64,000 nucleotides of DNA. Origin: AP-15 sp963698995 (lineage in GTDB: Bacteria > Pseudomonadota > Alphaproteobacteria > ATCC43930 > CGMCC-115725). Below the pieces are notes generated by a model. The model did no database searches, was not told the origin of the DNA, and worked only from the letters and a program-made list of their open reading frames with translations. Positions 36,405-44,163 of the stretch are shown here, in pieces. The stretch covers positions 62,001 through 126,000 of the forward strand of contig CAVOTD010000011.1 in assembly GCA_963698995.1 (NCBI GenBank), read 5' to 3'. The translations under genes were made by a program, and so were the position numbers. Every line of letters starts with the position of its first letter. Position 1 is the stretch's first letter.

Positions 36405-36422
36405 CTGACAGAACGCTGTCAG
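36405..36422. promoter_or_regulatory. Palindromic operator CTGACAG-AACG-CTGTCAG
   Basis: Perfect 7-bp inverted repeat with 4-bp spacer, 14 bp upstream of the WYL regulator start codon and 47 bp before the divergent cupin start. Place and symmetry fit an operator of the WYL/YafY regulator (inference). Confidence 0.6.
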
Positions 36423-36469
36423 TATCGTCCTGTTAACCTGCTCAGGCAAACGCTTGGAAGGAGGAATGG

Positions 36470-36937
36470 ATGGTTTCGACTCATGTCGACATCGAGAACG
36501 CCGAATGGACGCCCGGGACCCCATTCTATGGACCGGCAGCGGTCCATGACGGCAAGGACATCGTCCAGCTGAAGGTCCTCAGCGACCGCCGACAGGAGGG
36601 CGGCGGCATTGCCTGGCTCGCGAAATTCTCGCCGCCGCCGGGCAAACTCATCAAGATCGTCGCGACGGCGCTCTCCGACGAACATGTGTTCAACCTCGAG
36701 GGCGGCCGGGCGACAAAGTCCGGGCAACCGGCGCGCTCCTCCGGCGGCTACACCTTGAACCCCGAAGGCCAGCCGCACAGCGCCTTTATCGGCACCGAAA
36801 CGGTGAGCCTCGTGATCTACCGCGGCGAGCCGGATGCGATCGTGTCGATGGAAGTCGTCGATGTCGAACCGCCAGGCGAACCGATGACCGGCGATCCGAT
36901 GCTCAGCATCACTCGGAACTCGCAATCCGGAGGCTGA
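36470..36937 (+). CDS. Cupin-like protein (DUF4437-type)
   Basis: 155 aa. Starts MVSTHVDIENAEWTPGTPFY and carries GKLIKIVATALSDEHVFNLE (strand with one His) and LNPEGQPHSAFIGTETVSLV (His of the second cupin motif). Similar proteins are found beside YafY regulators. Good ribosome site GGAGGAATG-like (AAGGAGG at 36458). The last codons (PMLSITRN) overlap the likely start of the broken acetyltransferase gene, so the true C-terminus may be slightly different. Confidence 0.75.
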   Translation: MVSTHVDIENAEWTPGTPFYGPAAVHDGKDIVQLKVLSDRRQEGGGIAWLAKFSPPPGKLIKIVATALSDEHVFNLEGGRATKSGQPARSSGGYTLNPEGQPHSAFIGTETVSLVIYRGEPDAIVSMEVVDVEPPGEPMTGDPMLSITRNSQSGG

Positions 36938-37321
36938 GGCGGCGATCAGCAACGGGCTGGCAGCCTACAACGCAACCCGCTTCCGCCCGGCAGATATCTG
37001 CGTCCTTGGATGTTGTTGCATGCGACGATGGCGCGGCAAGCCGGTCGGCGGACTTTTGGGCCACACTTCGTTCGGGCTGGTTCTGTTCTCGACCTGTTCT
37101 TTCTGCCGGAAGAACTGCGCGGCGCCGGTTTCGGCAGCCGCATCATTGGCCTTGCCGAGGCCGACGGCCCGGCGGCGCGGCTGCACCGCCGCTTTCGTCT
37201 ACACGGTCGACCGTTTCAGGCGCCCGGCTTTACGAGCGGCACGGCTATCACCGCTTTGGCGAGATCGCCTGCCCGACCCGCCGGCGCCACGCGGATCTTT
37301 TTCAGTAAGCGCCTCGACTGA
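36899..37321 (+). pseudogene. GNAT acetyltransferase, several frameshifts
   Basis: Pieces that join into one small GNAT protein: NPEAEAAISNGLAAYNATRF, VGGLLGHTSFG, DLFFLPEELRGAGFGSRII (acetyl-CoA loop, motif A with R-x-x-G-x-G/A), GCTAAFVYTV, SFQAPGF-YERHGYHRFGE and TRIFFSKRLD at 37321. At least four single-base breaks (about 36925, 37035, 37090, 37185, 37230). Substrate unknown. Start probably ATG 36899, inside the end of the cupin gene. Confidence 0.65.
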
Positions 37322-37336
37322 TCCCCCACGCACCCG

Positions 37337-38279
37337 GTGTCGGTTATGCAACCGGCCGGCTCGAATTATCTGAAGGGGGCCGCGTTCGGCTTCGCTGCGG
37401 TATCGATCTGGGCGAGCTGGAGCGTTGTCACGCGGCTTGGCGGTTACGACCAGCCTGGATGCACCGGACATCGCGGCGTTGCGCTTCGGTGTCGCGGGTC
37501 TCCTCCTGTCGCCGGTCGTCACGCGACGAGGCCTTGCCAGCGACCGCCTTGGATGGCTTGGACTGGTCGTGCTCATTGCCGGGCCAGGCGCGCCTTATGC
37601 GCTGGTGGCGGCGAGCTGGTCTGCACCTTGCGCCCTGCCTGCGACCAGGGAGCGCTCAATCCGGGTTGTATGCCACTCTTCGTCGCCCTGATCGCTGCGA
37701 CGGTAGTCGGAGAAAGGCTTTCGACCATGCGAAATTTAGGGCTGTCGCTGATACTCGCCGGCGCTGCCATCATTGTCGGCTGGCATGCTGAAGGCCGAGG
37801 CACCGCCTGGAGCCTATCGCGCACTCTCGGCGACGCGCTCTTTCTGATCGCGGCATTTTTGACGGCATGCTTCACCGTAGCGATGAGGCAAGCGAAAGCT
37901 CGATCCGTTGCACGCCGCAGCGCTCGTCTGCCATCGGGTCGCTGGTGATCTATCTCCCCATTTATCTCGCCTTATGCGGGAGCCAGCCTCGCGCGGATAC
38001 CGCTCGCCGACCTCGCGGTTCAGGCGGCTCTTCCAGGGTGTCGCTGGTGACCATCGTTGCGCGTCGTCCTCTACGGCCGCGCAGTTGCCATCCTCGGCGC
38101 TCCGTGCGGCGCCGCGTTTGGTGCGCTGGTACCGGCGCTGTCGGCACTGTTTGCGATCCCGCTGCTCGAGCGAATGGCCAAACGAAACCGACTGGCTCGG
38201 CATCGTCCTGATTTCCGGCGGCGTCTATCTGGTAAGCGGCGCACCGTGGCCGCGCCGGACCGGGAGAAAGCTGAGTTGA
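37337..38279 (+). pseudogene. EamA/DMT-family permease, several frameshifts
   Basis: Drug/metabolite transporter with ten spans expected. Pieces: MQPAGSNYLKGAAFGFAAVS / IWASWSVVTRLG, DAPDIAALRFGVAGLLLSPV, GWLGLVVLIAGPGAPYALVA, MPLFVALIAATVVGERLSTM (conserved EamA Glu-Arg), GLSLILAGAAIIVGWHAEGR, VVLYGRAVAILGAPCGAAFG, ALFAIPLLERM and WLGIVLISGGVYLVSGAPWP near 38260. Breaks near 37435, 37650, 37905, 38045, 38180. The order of pieces is complete, so decay or sequencing errors are both possible. Substrate unknown. Confidence 0.68.
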
Positions 38280-39243
38280 GGCCGGGCATGCTGTAGGGCG
38301 GGTCGAGCCCGACCCCGACGAGGTGGCCGAACAGCTTGGTCAGGGTTTGGCGATCCGCCAACGGCAGCGGCGGCGCCAGCAGCGCGGCGATGTTGGCGCG
38401 CAGATGATCCCGGTCGCCGGTGCCGAACAGGACGACATCGACGCCCGGCTCATGGCGAACAAAACGGTAGGCGGCCTCGGTGATCGTGCTCGCACCGCCG
38501 TCATGGATCAGGAAACCGAGCGGGTTCGGTGCGTCGGCGAGCCAGCGCGGCAGCTGACCGCTCGCCGTCAGCTCGCGCAGCGCAACGGCGAGGCGCTCGG
38601 GACGCGAGAAGATGTTGCGCACGGCGAACATCAGCAAGGTGCCGACCCGATTGGCCATGCTCCGCGGAAAGACATTGGTCCGGGCGTTCTGGTGCATCAT
38701 GTGGAACGCGACCATGACGACGTCCCAAACGCCCTCTTCGACGGCGCGCTGCAACATTGTGTGATCGGCATCCGAGGAGCCGGTCTCGGTCACGCCGAGG
38801 TGCCTGAGCTTGCCCTTGTCGCGCTCCCTGAGGAGAGCGGGCGCGATGAAATCGAGCGCCCGGTCGTAGCTTCTGGGCGAGACACCGTGCAGCTGGAAGA
38901 TGTCGACGTAATCGGTGCCGAGCTGGCGCAATGAATTATCGAGGCTGCGCACGGCACTGTCGGCGGCGGCGCGGCCTTCCTCGCGGCGCGGGATCCATGC
39001 CTTGGTGGCGATCACCACACGGTCGCGCGGGACTTGCTTGATGGCCTCGCCAACCACCCTCTCGGTACCGTAGACCGCCGCGGTATCGAGCAGATTGACG
39101 CCGAGATCCAGCGCCTCGCGGATCAGGGCGACGGCTTCCGCCTCACTCCTGCCGGTGCCGAGGCCGAGTCGGCTGAACCCGCCGCAGCCGAGCCCGGCGA
39201 CACTGACCTCGAGGCCGGTCCGGCCGAGCGTCACATATTCCAT
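38071..39243 (-). CDS. Aldo/keto reductase
   Basis: Core about 320 aa. YVTLGRTGLEVSVAGLGCGG at the N-terminus; catalytic tetrad in GVNLLDTAAVYGTERVVGEA (Asp, Tyr), VVIATKAWIPRREE (Lys) and YVDIFQLHGVS (His); NADPH site near the end (GVDVVLFGTGDRDHLRANIA). The normal C-terminus is LFGHLVGVGL, at about 38300; beyond it the open frame runs about 220 bp antisense through the end of the EamA gene, which is not credible as protein. A missed stop through an indel near 38290 is likely. The start overlaps the stop of a 31-codon frame (TGATG). Confidence 0.85.
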   Translation of the reverse strand: MEYVTLGRTGLEVSVAGLGCGGFSRLGLGTGRSEAEAVALIREALDLGVNLLDTAAVYGTERVVGEAIKQVPRDRVVIATKAWIPRREEGRAAADSAVRSLDNSLRQLGTDYVDIFQLHGVSPRSYDRALDFIAPALLRERDKGKLRHLGVTETGSSDADHTMLQRAVEEGVWDVVMVAFHMMHQNARTNVFPRSMANRVGTLLMFAVRNIFSRPERLAVALRELTASGQLPRWLADAPNPLGFLIHDGGASTITEAAYRFVRHEPGVDVVLFGTGDRDHLRANIAALLAPPLPLADRQTLTKLFGHLVGVGLDPPYSMPGLNSAFSRSGAATVRRLPDRRRRKSGRCRASRFRLAIRSSSGIANSADSAGTSAPNAAPHGAPRMATARP

Positions 39244-39338
39244 CAGAGAAACCCGATCGACAGCCAGGGAATGGCGGCGACAATGGCAAGGGCGATGACG
39301 AGCGCAGCCAATATAGGGCCAAATGCGCCACAGTGCAT
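39243..39338 (-). CDS. 31-aa hydrophobic peptide coupled to the aldo/keto reductase
   Basis: MHCGAFGPILAALVIALAIV continues to AAIPWLSIGFL: a single membrane span and almost nothing else. Its stop codon shares a base with the reductase start (TGATG), a layout that couples translation. It may be a small membrane protein or just a leader that keeps ribosomes going. No clear ribosome site. Confidence 0.4.
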   Translation of the reverse strand: MHCGAFGPILAALVIALAIVAAIPWLSIGFL

Positions 39339-39371
39339 CGTCCGGCGAGATCCGGCCGATCGCACAGGGGC

Positions 39372-39505
39372 CGTGAGCGCTTTAGCGCGTCGATTCCGCC
39401 CGCCGATGCGCCGATGCCGACAATTGGACAGTTTGTCTCGCGTGCCGCGCGAAACGATCCGCTCGGCGGCGCCTGCGGACCTATTTTGTCCGCTTGATCC
39501 GGCAT
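39372..39505 (-). pseudogene. Remnant of CheB-type methylesterase N-terminus
   Basis: ETNCPIVGIGASAGGIDALK (about 39384-39443) is the P-loop-like start of CheB or CheB-CheR fusion proteins, with the active-site Ser in GASAGG. Before it only about 25 residues, after it homology stops within ten residues. The rest of the chemotaxis gene is missing, so this is a truncated relic. Confidence 0.55.
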
Positions 39506-39706
39506 CAGGGCACACCTCTTTCGACCGGCGGTGCCAGATCCCGACATCTTAGCAGACCAGTAGCGATCGTATTCCCACGGTGACGCGGCGAAGGCTTGGC
39601 GCGCGTGGTGGGTGGTGGCAAAGCCGGTGAAATCGGGTAAGACTGGCCGCTCTTGGCGGCCCGAGCCGCCGGCCGTTAATCCGCGAACGACCCGGAGGGA
39701 TCAAGC

Positions 39707-40870
39707 ATGATCACGAAATTCACGACGGTATATGCCGGTCACGTCGACCTCCCCGATCGCGGGCAGAATGCCACCCCGGCCAACGAACGGCGTTATTCGA
39801 ACGAGCATTTGGCCAGCGTCTTCGAAAAGACCGAAACCATCGCCAAAAAGATGGACGCGCTCGGCTATGACACCGTGTGGCTCGCCGAGCACCATTTCCA
39901 GCACGAAGGCTACGAGTGCATCCCCAATGATTTGATGCTCGCGGTGCACCTCGCGCACGTCACGAAACAGATCAAGATCGGCTGTGCCTTCAATATCGCG
40001 CCGATGTGGCATCCGCTGCGTTTGGCCGAGGATTTTGCGACCGCCGACATTCTGACCGGCGGCCGGACGATCTTTGGGGTGGGGCGCGGCTATCACACGC
40101 GCGAGGTCGAGACGTTTGGCGCCCCGATGTTGGACCAGAATGCCAATCGTGAGCTGTTCGAGGAGCAAGTCGAGATCATCTTCAAGGCGTTCAACGAGGA
40201 ATCCTTCTCGCACCGGGGCAAGTACTACACTCTGCCTCCCGAGGTCCCTTACCGCGGCTACCAGCTGAAGGAGCTGACCCTCGTGCCCCGCCCGATCCAC
40301 CGGCCGGTCGAATGCTGGCAGCCGATCGTCAGCGCCAACCCGCGGGGACTCGATTTCATGGTGCGGCACGGCATCAAGGGCGCGGTCGGCGGCGGCGCTG
40401 CGACGATGCAGGCCGGTCCGATCACCGGCTACCGCGACGCTGCGGCGCGCGCCGGCCAGCATCTAGAGCTCGGCGAAAACCTTCAGCTCGGCCTGCATCT
40501 CCATCTTGCGAAAACCCGTGAGCAGGCAATCCGCGAGATCACGCCGATTTACGAAGAGCACGTAAAGATGTTCGCCCCGCTCGGGTTTGTCCCCGGGCTG
40601 ACAGAAGAGCAGGTAGCCGCCGTTGCACGTCGCGGCGGTTGGGCTGCCGCGGGGGTCCCGGCAGTCGAGCATTACATGGACCTCGGCTCGTGGTTTGCCG
40701 GCACGCCGGGCCAGCTCGTCGACCTCCTCAAGGGCTTCGAAGAGCACTATCCCGGGATGGAGCACATCAGTCTCAGCAGCCCGATCGGAACCCCCAAGGC
40801 GACGATGCTCGAGCAGATCCAGTGGGTCGCCGAGGAGGTCATGCCGGCCTTTAAGCCCGGCCGCCGGTAA
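39707..40870 (+). CDS. LLM-class flavin-dependent oxidoreductase (luciferase-like)
   Basis: 387 aa. Luciferase-like monooxygenase fold: MDALGYDTVWLAEHHFQHEG with the conserved Trp-Ala-Glu-His-His, QIKIGCAFNIAPMWHPLRLA, LTGGRTIFGVGRGYHTREVE (flavin-binding), FSHRGKYYTLPPEVPYRGY, and PVECWQPIVSANPRGLDFMV. Uses FMNH2 from a reductase or F420 in some groups; actinobacterial F420 features are not expected here. Start supported by GGAGGG. Stand-alone gene with no obvious partner; substrate unknown. Confidence 0.92.
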   Translation: MITKFTTVYAGHVDLPDRGQNATPANERRYSNEHLASVFEKTETIAKKMDALGYDTVWLAEHHFQHEGYECIPNDLMLAVHLAHVTKQIKIGCAFNIAPMWHPLRLAEDFATADILTGGRTIFGVGRGYHTREVETFGAPMLDQNANRELFEEQVEIIFKAFNEESFSHRGKYYTLPPEVPYRGYQLKELTLVPRPIHRPVECWQPIVSANPRGLDFMVRHGIKGAVGGGAATMQAGPITGYRDAAARAGQHLELGENLQLGLHLHLAKTREQAIREITPIYEEHVKMFAPLGFVPGLTEEQVAAVARRGGWAAAGVPAVEHYMDLGSWFAGTPGQLVDLLKGFEEHYPGMEHISLSSPIGTPKATMLEQIQWVAEEVMPAFKPGRR

Positions 40871-40983
40871 AGGCTCTGCAAGTCTGACAGCGCCGCGCCG
40901 CCGCACGAACCTTGCGGCTGCGAGCAGCCCGACCCGGCGGTAGGGCGGCTGCCCGGATCGTGGCTGAGGCGCCACACAGAGGG

Positions 40984-41008
40984 TTCCCCGGCGGGGAAAC
41001 TCTTTCCT
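40984..41008 (+). terminator. Terminator candidate after LLM gene
   Basis: TTCCCC, loop GGC, GGGGAA, then ACTCTTTCCTTT (T-rich). Lies 113 bp behind the LLM stop and before the ubiK-like gene, in a 221-bp gap otherwise without signals I can name. Confidence 0.4.
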
Positions 41009-41091
41009 TTGATATGCCCTTCGTGCTAGCGCAGCCCCATATCTCAGCACGCAGCCCGGTTCGCAGCGCCGGGCAGGCGGAGGATGAGGAG

Positions 41092-41400
41092 ATGCAGAGC
41101 CAGAACCGCTTTTTCGATGACCTCGCCCGGGTCGCAGCGGGCGCAATGAGTACCCTTTCGGGGGTCAGGGGCGAGGTCGAGTCGCGAATCCGCGAGCAGC
41201 TCGAAAGAGTGCTCGCCGGCATGGATCTCGTCAGCCGCGACGAATTCGAAGCAGTCAAGGCGATGGCGGCCAAGGCGCGCTCCGAGCAGGAGGATCTGGA
41301 AAAGCGGGTGGCCGAACTCGAATCGCGCCTCGCCGCGCTTTCTGCCTCACAGAGCGCCGCGAATGGCGCGGGTCAGCAAACTACCCCTGGTCTCTCCTGA
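41092..41400 (+). CDS. ubiK: UbiK/YqiC-family accessory factor (BMFP)
   Basis: 102 aa. QNRFFDDLARVAAGAMSTLS then REQLERVLAGMDLVSRDEFE, and a C-terminal coiled coil (DLEKRVAELESRLAALSA). This is the membrane-fusogenic BMFP family; UbiK trimers help the ubiquinone biosynthesis complex together with UbiJ and lipids. ATG 41092 has GGAGGATGAGGAG in front. An in-frame GTG/ATG far upstream is not protein-like. A symbol by homology only. Confidence 0.83.
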   Translation: MQSQNRFFDDLARVAAGAMSTLSGVRGEVESRIREQLERVLAGMDLVSRDEFEAVKAMAAKARSEQEDLEKRVAELESRLAALSASQSAANGAGQQTTPGLS

Positions 41401-41506
41401 TTGCCGGGCGTGTAAAAAGCGACGAAATCTTGGCTTGCGTCGTCGTTGGTACGCGGTCAGCTTGCTGCTGTGACACGCCCGCGTCGAGCCGCCCGAGGAG
41501 GGCTTG

Positions 41507-42013
41507 ATGACATCTGTTTCAATGGTCGAACCAACCCCGTTCTCCGGCAATCCGATCGATCTCGTCGAAGAGATCGTGATCGCCAATGACTGGGCCCATG
41601 ACCGGGCGAGCGAGGAGGAACTCGTCGTCGAGATTTCCGGCCGCTGGTGCGATTATCGACTTTATTTTGTGTGGCAGGAGGAAATCTGTGCTTTGCACTT
41701 CTCCTGCGGGTTCGACATGAAGGTCTCGAAGGGGCGCCGCGCCGCAGTTTACGAGCTGTTGGCGCTGGCCAACGAAAAGTTATGGCTTGGGCATTTCGAC
41801 CTGTCGGCGGAAGAGAATTCGCCGGCGTTTCGGCATGCGGTGTTGTTGCGCGGCGTCTCAGCGGCGAGCGCCGAGCAGGTCGAGGATCTGGTCGATATCG
41901 CCCTGTCGGAATGCGAGCGGTTTTACCCGGCGTTTCAATTTGTCGTCTGGGGCGGCAAGTCGCCGGCCCAGGCGATCGCCTCGGCGATGATCGATCCGGT
42001 CGGAGAGGCCTGA
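41507..42013 (+). CDS. YbjN domain-containing protein
   Basis: 168 aa. YbjN fold, related to type III secretion chaperones: FSGNPIDLVEEIVIANDWAH, VEISGRWCDYRLYFVWQEEI, ALHFSCGFDMKVSKGRRAAV and ANEKLWLGHFDLSAEE. In alphaproteobacteria it lies before proC as here (gap 13 bp). YbjN is linked to motility and stress tolerance in E. coli, mechanism unknown. ATG 41507 with GAGGAGGG just upstream; TTG three bases earlier is less likely. Confidence 0.87.
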   Translation: MTSVSMVEPTPFSGNPIDLVEEIVIANDWAHDRASEEELVVEISGRWCDYRLYFVWQEEICALHFSCGFDMKVSKGRRAAVYELLALANEKLWLGHFDLSAEENSPAFRHAVLLRGVSAASAEQVEDLVDIALSECERFYPAFQFVVWGGKSPAQAIASAMIDPVGEA

Positions 42014-42026
42014 GCAGCGCGTCGAC

Positions 42027-42854
42027 ATGGATGACCGGGCAGCAGCGGCGCGCCGCCTCGTCCTTGTCGGGTGCGGCAAGATGGGGACCGCGATGCTGCG
42101 CGGTTGGATGGCAAGCGGAGCGGCGTCCCGCTTTGTGGTTATTGAGCCCGCCGGAATTCCGCCCGGGTTCGGCTCGGCAGCTGAGATAGCCTCCTATCCC
42201 GTGGCCGAAATGGTGCCGGACGACCCGACACCGGATGCCGTGGTATTTGCCGTCAAGCCGCAGGTCATCGACGACGTATTGCCGAGTTACCGTCGCTGGG
42301 TGCGGCCTGGAACCCTGTTTCTGTCGATCGTGGCGGGCAAGACCCTGGCGGGCCTTGGTCGCCATCTCGGCGCCGCTGCCGCCATCGTCCGGACCATGCC
42401 AAACACGCCGGCGGCGATCGGTCGCGGGATCACCGTCGCCTGCGCCAACCGACTCGTGACACCGCAGCAGCGGCAGCTCTGCGATCGCCTGCTCGCCGCC
42501 ATCGGCGAGAGTGCCTGGGTCGAAGACGAGGCGCTGATCGACCCGGTGACGGCCGTGTCCGGCAGCGGCCCGGCCTATGTCTTCTTGCTGATCGAGGCGT
42601 TAGCCCGGGCGGGCGAAGCCGAGGGTTTGCCTTCCGATCTGGCCTTGCAGCTCGCCCGCAGCACAGTCGCGGGCTCCGGCGAACTCGCCCGTATCGCCGC
42701 GGATACCCCGGCGCAGCTGCGAGAGAATGTAACGAGCCCGGGCGGCACAACCCGCGCCGCGCTCGACGTGCTGATGGCGGCGGACGGCCTCGAACCGCTG
42801 ATCAAACGCGCGGTCGCCGCAGCCGCGAACCGGTCGCGCGAGCTGGCCGGCTGA
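42027..42854 (+). CDS. proC: Pyrroline-5-carboxylate reductase
   Basis: 275 aa. Last step of proline synthesis: reduces 1-pyrroline-5-carboxylate with NADPH (cytosol). Rossmann motif LVLVGCGKMGTAMLRGWM, AVVFAVKPQVIDDVLPSY, IVRTMPNTPAAIGRGITVAC, and the family signature SGSGPAYVFLLIEALARAGE followed by VTSPGGTTRAALDVL. Normal length, no defects. Coupled with ybjN upstream and a TetR gene downstream (1 bp gap). Confidence 0.96.
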   Translation: MDDRAAAARRLVLVGCGKMGTAMLRGWMASGAASRFVVIEPAGIPPGFGSAAEIASYPVAEMVPDDPTPDAVVFAVKPQVIDDVLPSYRRWVRPGTLFLSIVAGKTLAGLGRHLGAAAAIVRTMPNTPAAIGRGITVACANRLVTPQQRQLCDRLLAAIGESAWVEDEALIDPVTAVSGSGPAYVFLLIEALARAGEAEGLPSDLALQLARSTVAGSGELARIAADTPAQLRENVTSPGGTTRAALDVLMAADGLEPLIKRAVAAAANRSRELAG

Positions 42855-42855
42855 T

Positions 42856-43497
42856 ATGGCGAGGTCGGGTCGGAGGACCGGGCGAGGCCGGAATGGCGCT
42901 GCCTCGCAAAGCGACGCCGATCGGATCATTGATGCGGCGCTTAACCTTGTCGCTATGGAAGGATGGCGGGGAGTGTCGTTGGCCGCGATTGCCGCCGCCG
43001 CCGACCTTCCGATTCTGCAAGTCTATCGCGTGTTTCGGTCGAAGCAGGCAATTCTCTGGGGGCTCTTCCGCCGCATCGACGAGATCGTGTTGGCCGAACC
43101 GCCCGCTGCCGAACCCGATGAACGCCCGCGCGACCGACTTTTCGATTTGCTGATGCGTCGATTTGACGCGCTTCAGCCCTATAAACCCGCCCTCGAGGTG
43201 CTTCGCCGCGAATGGCCCGGCGACCCGGCGACCGCACTATGCGCCGGAGCCTCGGTGTTGCGCTCGATGCGGTGGATGCTCGAAGCGGCCGACATTCCAA
43301 CCGGCGGCGTACGAGGCGCGGTCGCGCTCAAACTGGCCTCGGCGGCTTACCTCTCGGTTATGCGGGTCTGGCAACGCGATGACTCGCCGGATCTCGCCCG
43401 AACAATGGCCGCGCTTGACGCGCGGCTTCGCCGGATCGAGCGCTGGCTCGTGCCGGCGGGCGCCCGGCGGCGGAACGGTGAGCCTCTTCGCGCCTGA
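42856..43497 (+). CDS. TetR-family regulator
   Basis: 213 aa. HTH: ADRIIDAALNLVAMEGWRGV then LAAIAAAADLPILQVYRVF with the recognition helix. C-terminal domain resembles the COQ9/RpsU-like extension (SVLRSMRWMLEAADIPTGGV; LASAAYLSVMRVWQRDDS), a common alphaproteobacterial type found between proC and phasin genes. Ligand unknown. Starts one base behind proC and is followed by the phasin regulatory region. Confidence 0.85.
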   Translation: MARSGRRTGRGRNGAASQSDADRIIDAALNLVAMEGWRGVSLAAIAAAADLPILQVYRVFRSKQAILWGLFRRIDEIVLAEPPAAEPDERPRDRLFDLLMRRFDALQPYKPALEVLRREWPGDPATALCAGASVLRSMRWMLEAADIPTGGVRGAVALKLASAAYLSVMRVWQRDDSPDLARTMAALDARLRRIERWLVPAGARRRNGEPLRA

Positions 43498-43503
43498 AAT
43501 TGC

Positions 43504-43572
43504 TGCACTGCAAAAAAACGCTTGACGAAGCCGGCACAAACGCCGATATAGCGCCCGTTGTGCAGTGCACAA
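43504..43572 (+). promoter_or_regulatory. Phasin promoter with two TGCAsTGCA operator-like sites
   Basis: TGCACTGCA at 43504-43512 and its complement TGCAGTGCA at 43561-43569. The second is the centre of a perfect 15-nt palindrome, TTGTGCAGTGCACAA (43558-43572). Between them TTGACG (43522-43527), 17 bp, GATATA (43545-43550) form a promoter. TGC-rich sites of this kind are bound by the PHA repressor PhaR in related bacteria; that this is so here is inference. Confidence 0.55.
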
Positions 43573-43605
43573 TCAACCACTGCTCTCCCAACTCGGAAAC
43601 GCACC

Positions 43606-44040
43606 ATGTCTGAAGCACGTCCGACCTTTTTCGACTTCGATGTCACCAAGATGATGACCGATTTCCGCTTCCGTCCGTTCGATGTCGAGGCGCTGATGGC
43701 TTCCCAACGGCGTAATATCGAGGCGCTTAGCCAGGCAAACCAACTCGCGGTCGAGGGCATGCAGGCCGTCGCCAAACGGCAGATCGAAATCGCTCGCCAG
43801 GCGGTCGAGGATGTGTCGGCGCTGCTGCGGGATCTCGCCCAGCCGACTTCGGCCGAGGACCGGATCGCCAAGAACACCGAATATGCCAAGCAGATGCTCG
43901 AGAAGAGCCTGAACCACGGCCGCGAAATCACGCATCTGGCGACAAAGGCCGGCAGCGAGGCGGCCGACGTGCTGCGCAAACGGGCCACCGAGGGGCTCGA
44001 CGAATTTCGCGACCTCGCAAAACAGCAAAGCCTGCGCTAG
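43606..44040 (+). CDS. Phasin (PHA granule-associated protein)
   Basis: 144 aa, Phasin_2 type. FDFDVTKMMTDFRFRPFDVE, then a long amphipathic helical stretch: QRRNIEALSQANQLAVEGMQ, AVAKRQIEIARQAVEDVSAL and YAKQMLEKSLNHGREITHLA. Phasins coat polyhydroxyalkanoate granules and control their size. Predicts that the organism stores PHA although no synthase lies in the window. No Cys and no signal peptide, as usual. Confidence 0.9.
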   Translation: MSEARPTFFDFDVTKMMTDFRFRPFDVEALMASQRRNIEALSQANQLAVEGMQAVAKRQIEIARQAVEDVSALLRDLAQPTSAEDRIAKNTEYAKQMLEKSLNHGREITHLATKAGSEAADVLRKRATEGLDEFRDLAKQQSLR

Positions 44041-44163
44041 CCGAGGGGGCCGGCCACACCGGAGCTGGCCGCTTTGACGGCTGCCTCGGGATCGGGGCGT
44101 TCAGGCCTAGTGATGTTGAGAAGCGCCTGAACGCGGCGGCTTGAAGCGCGCCGGCGCTCCCGG

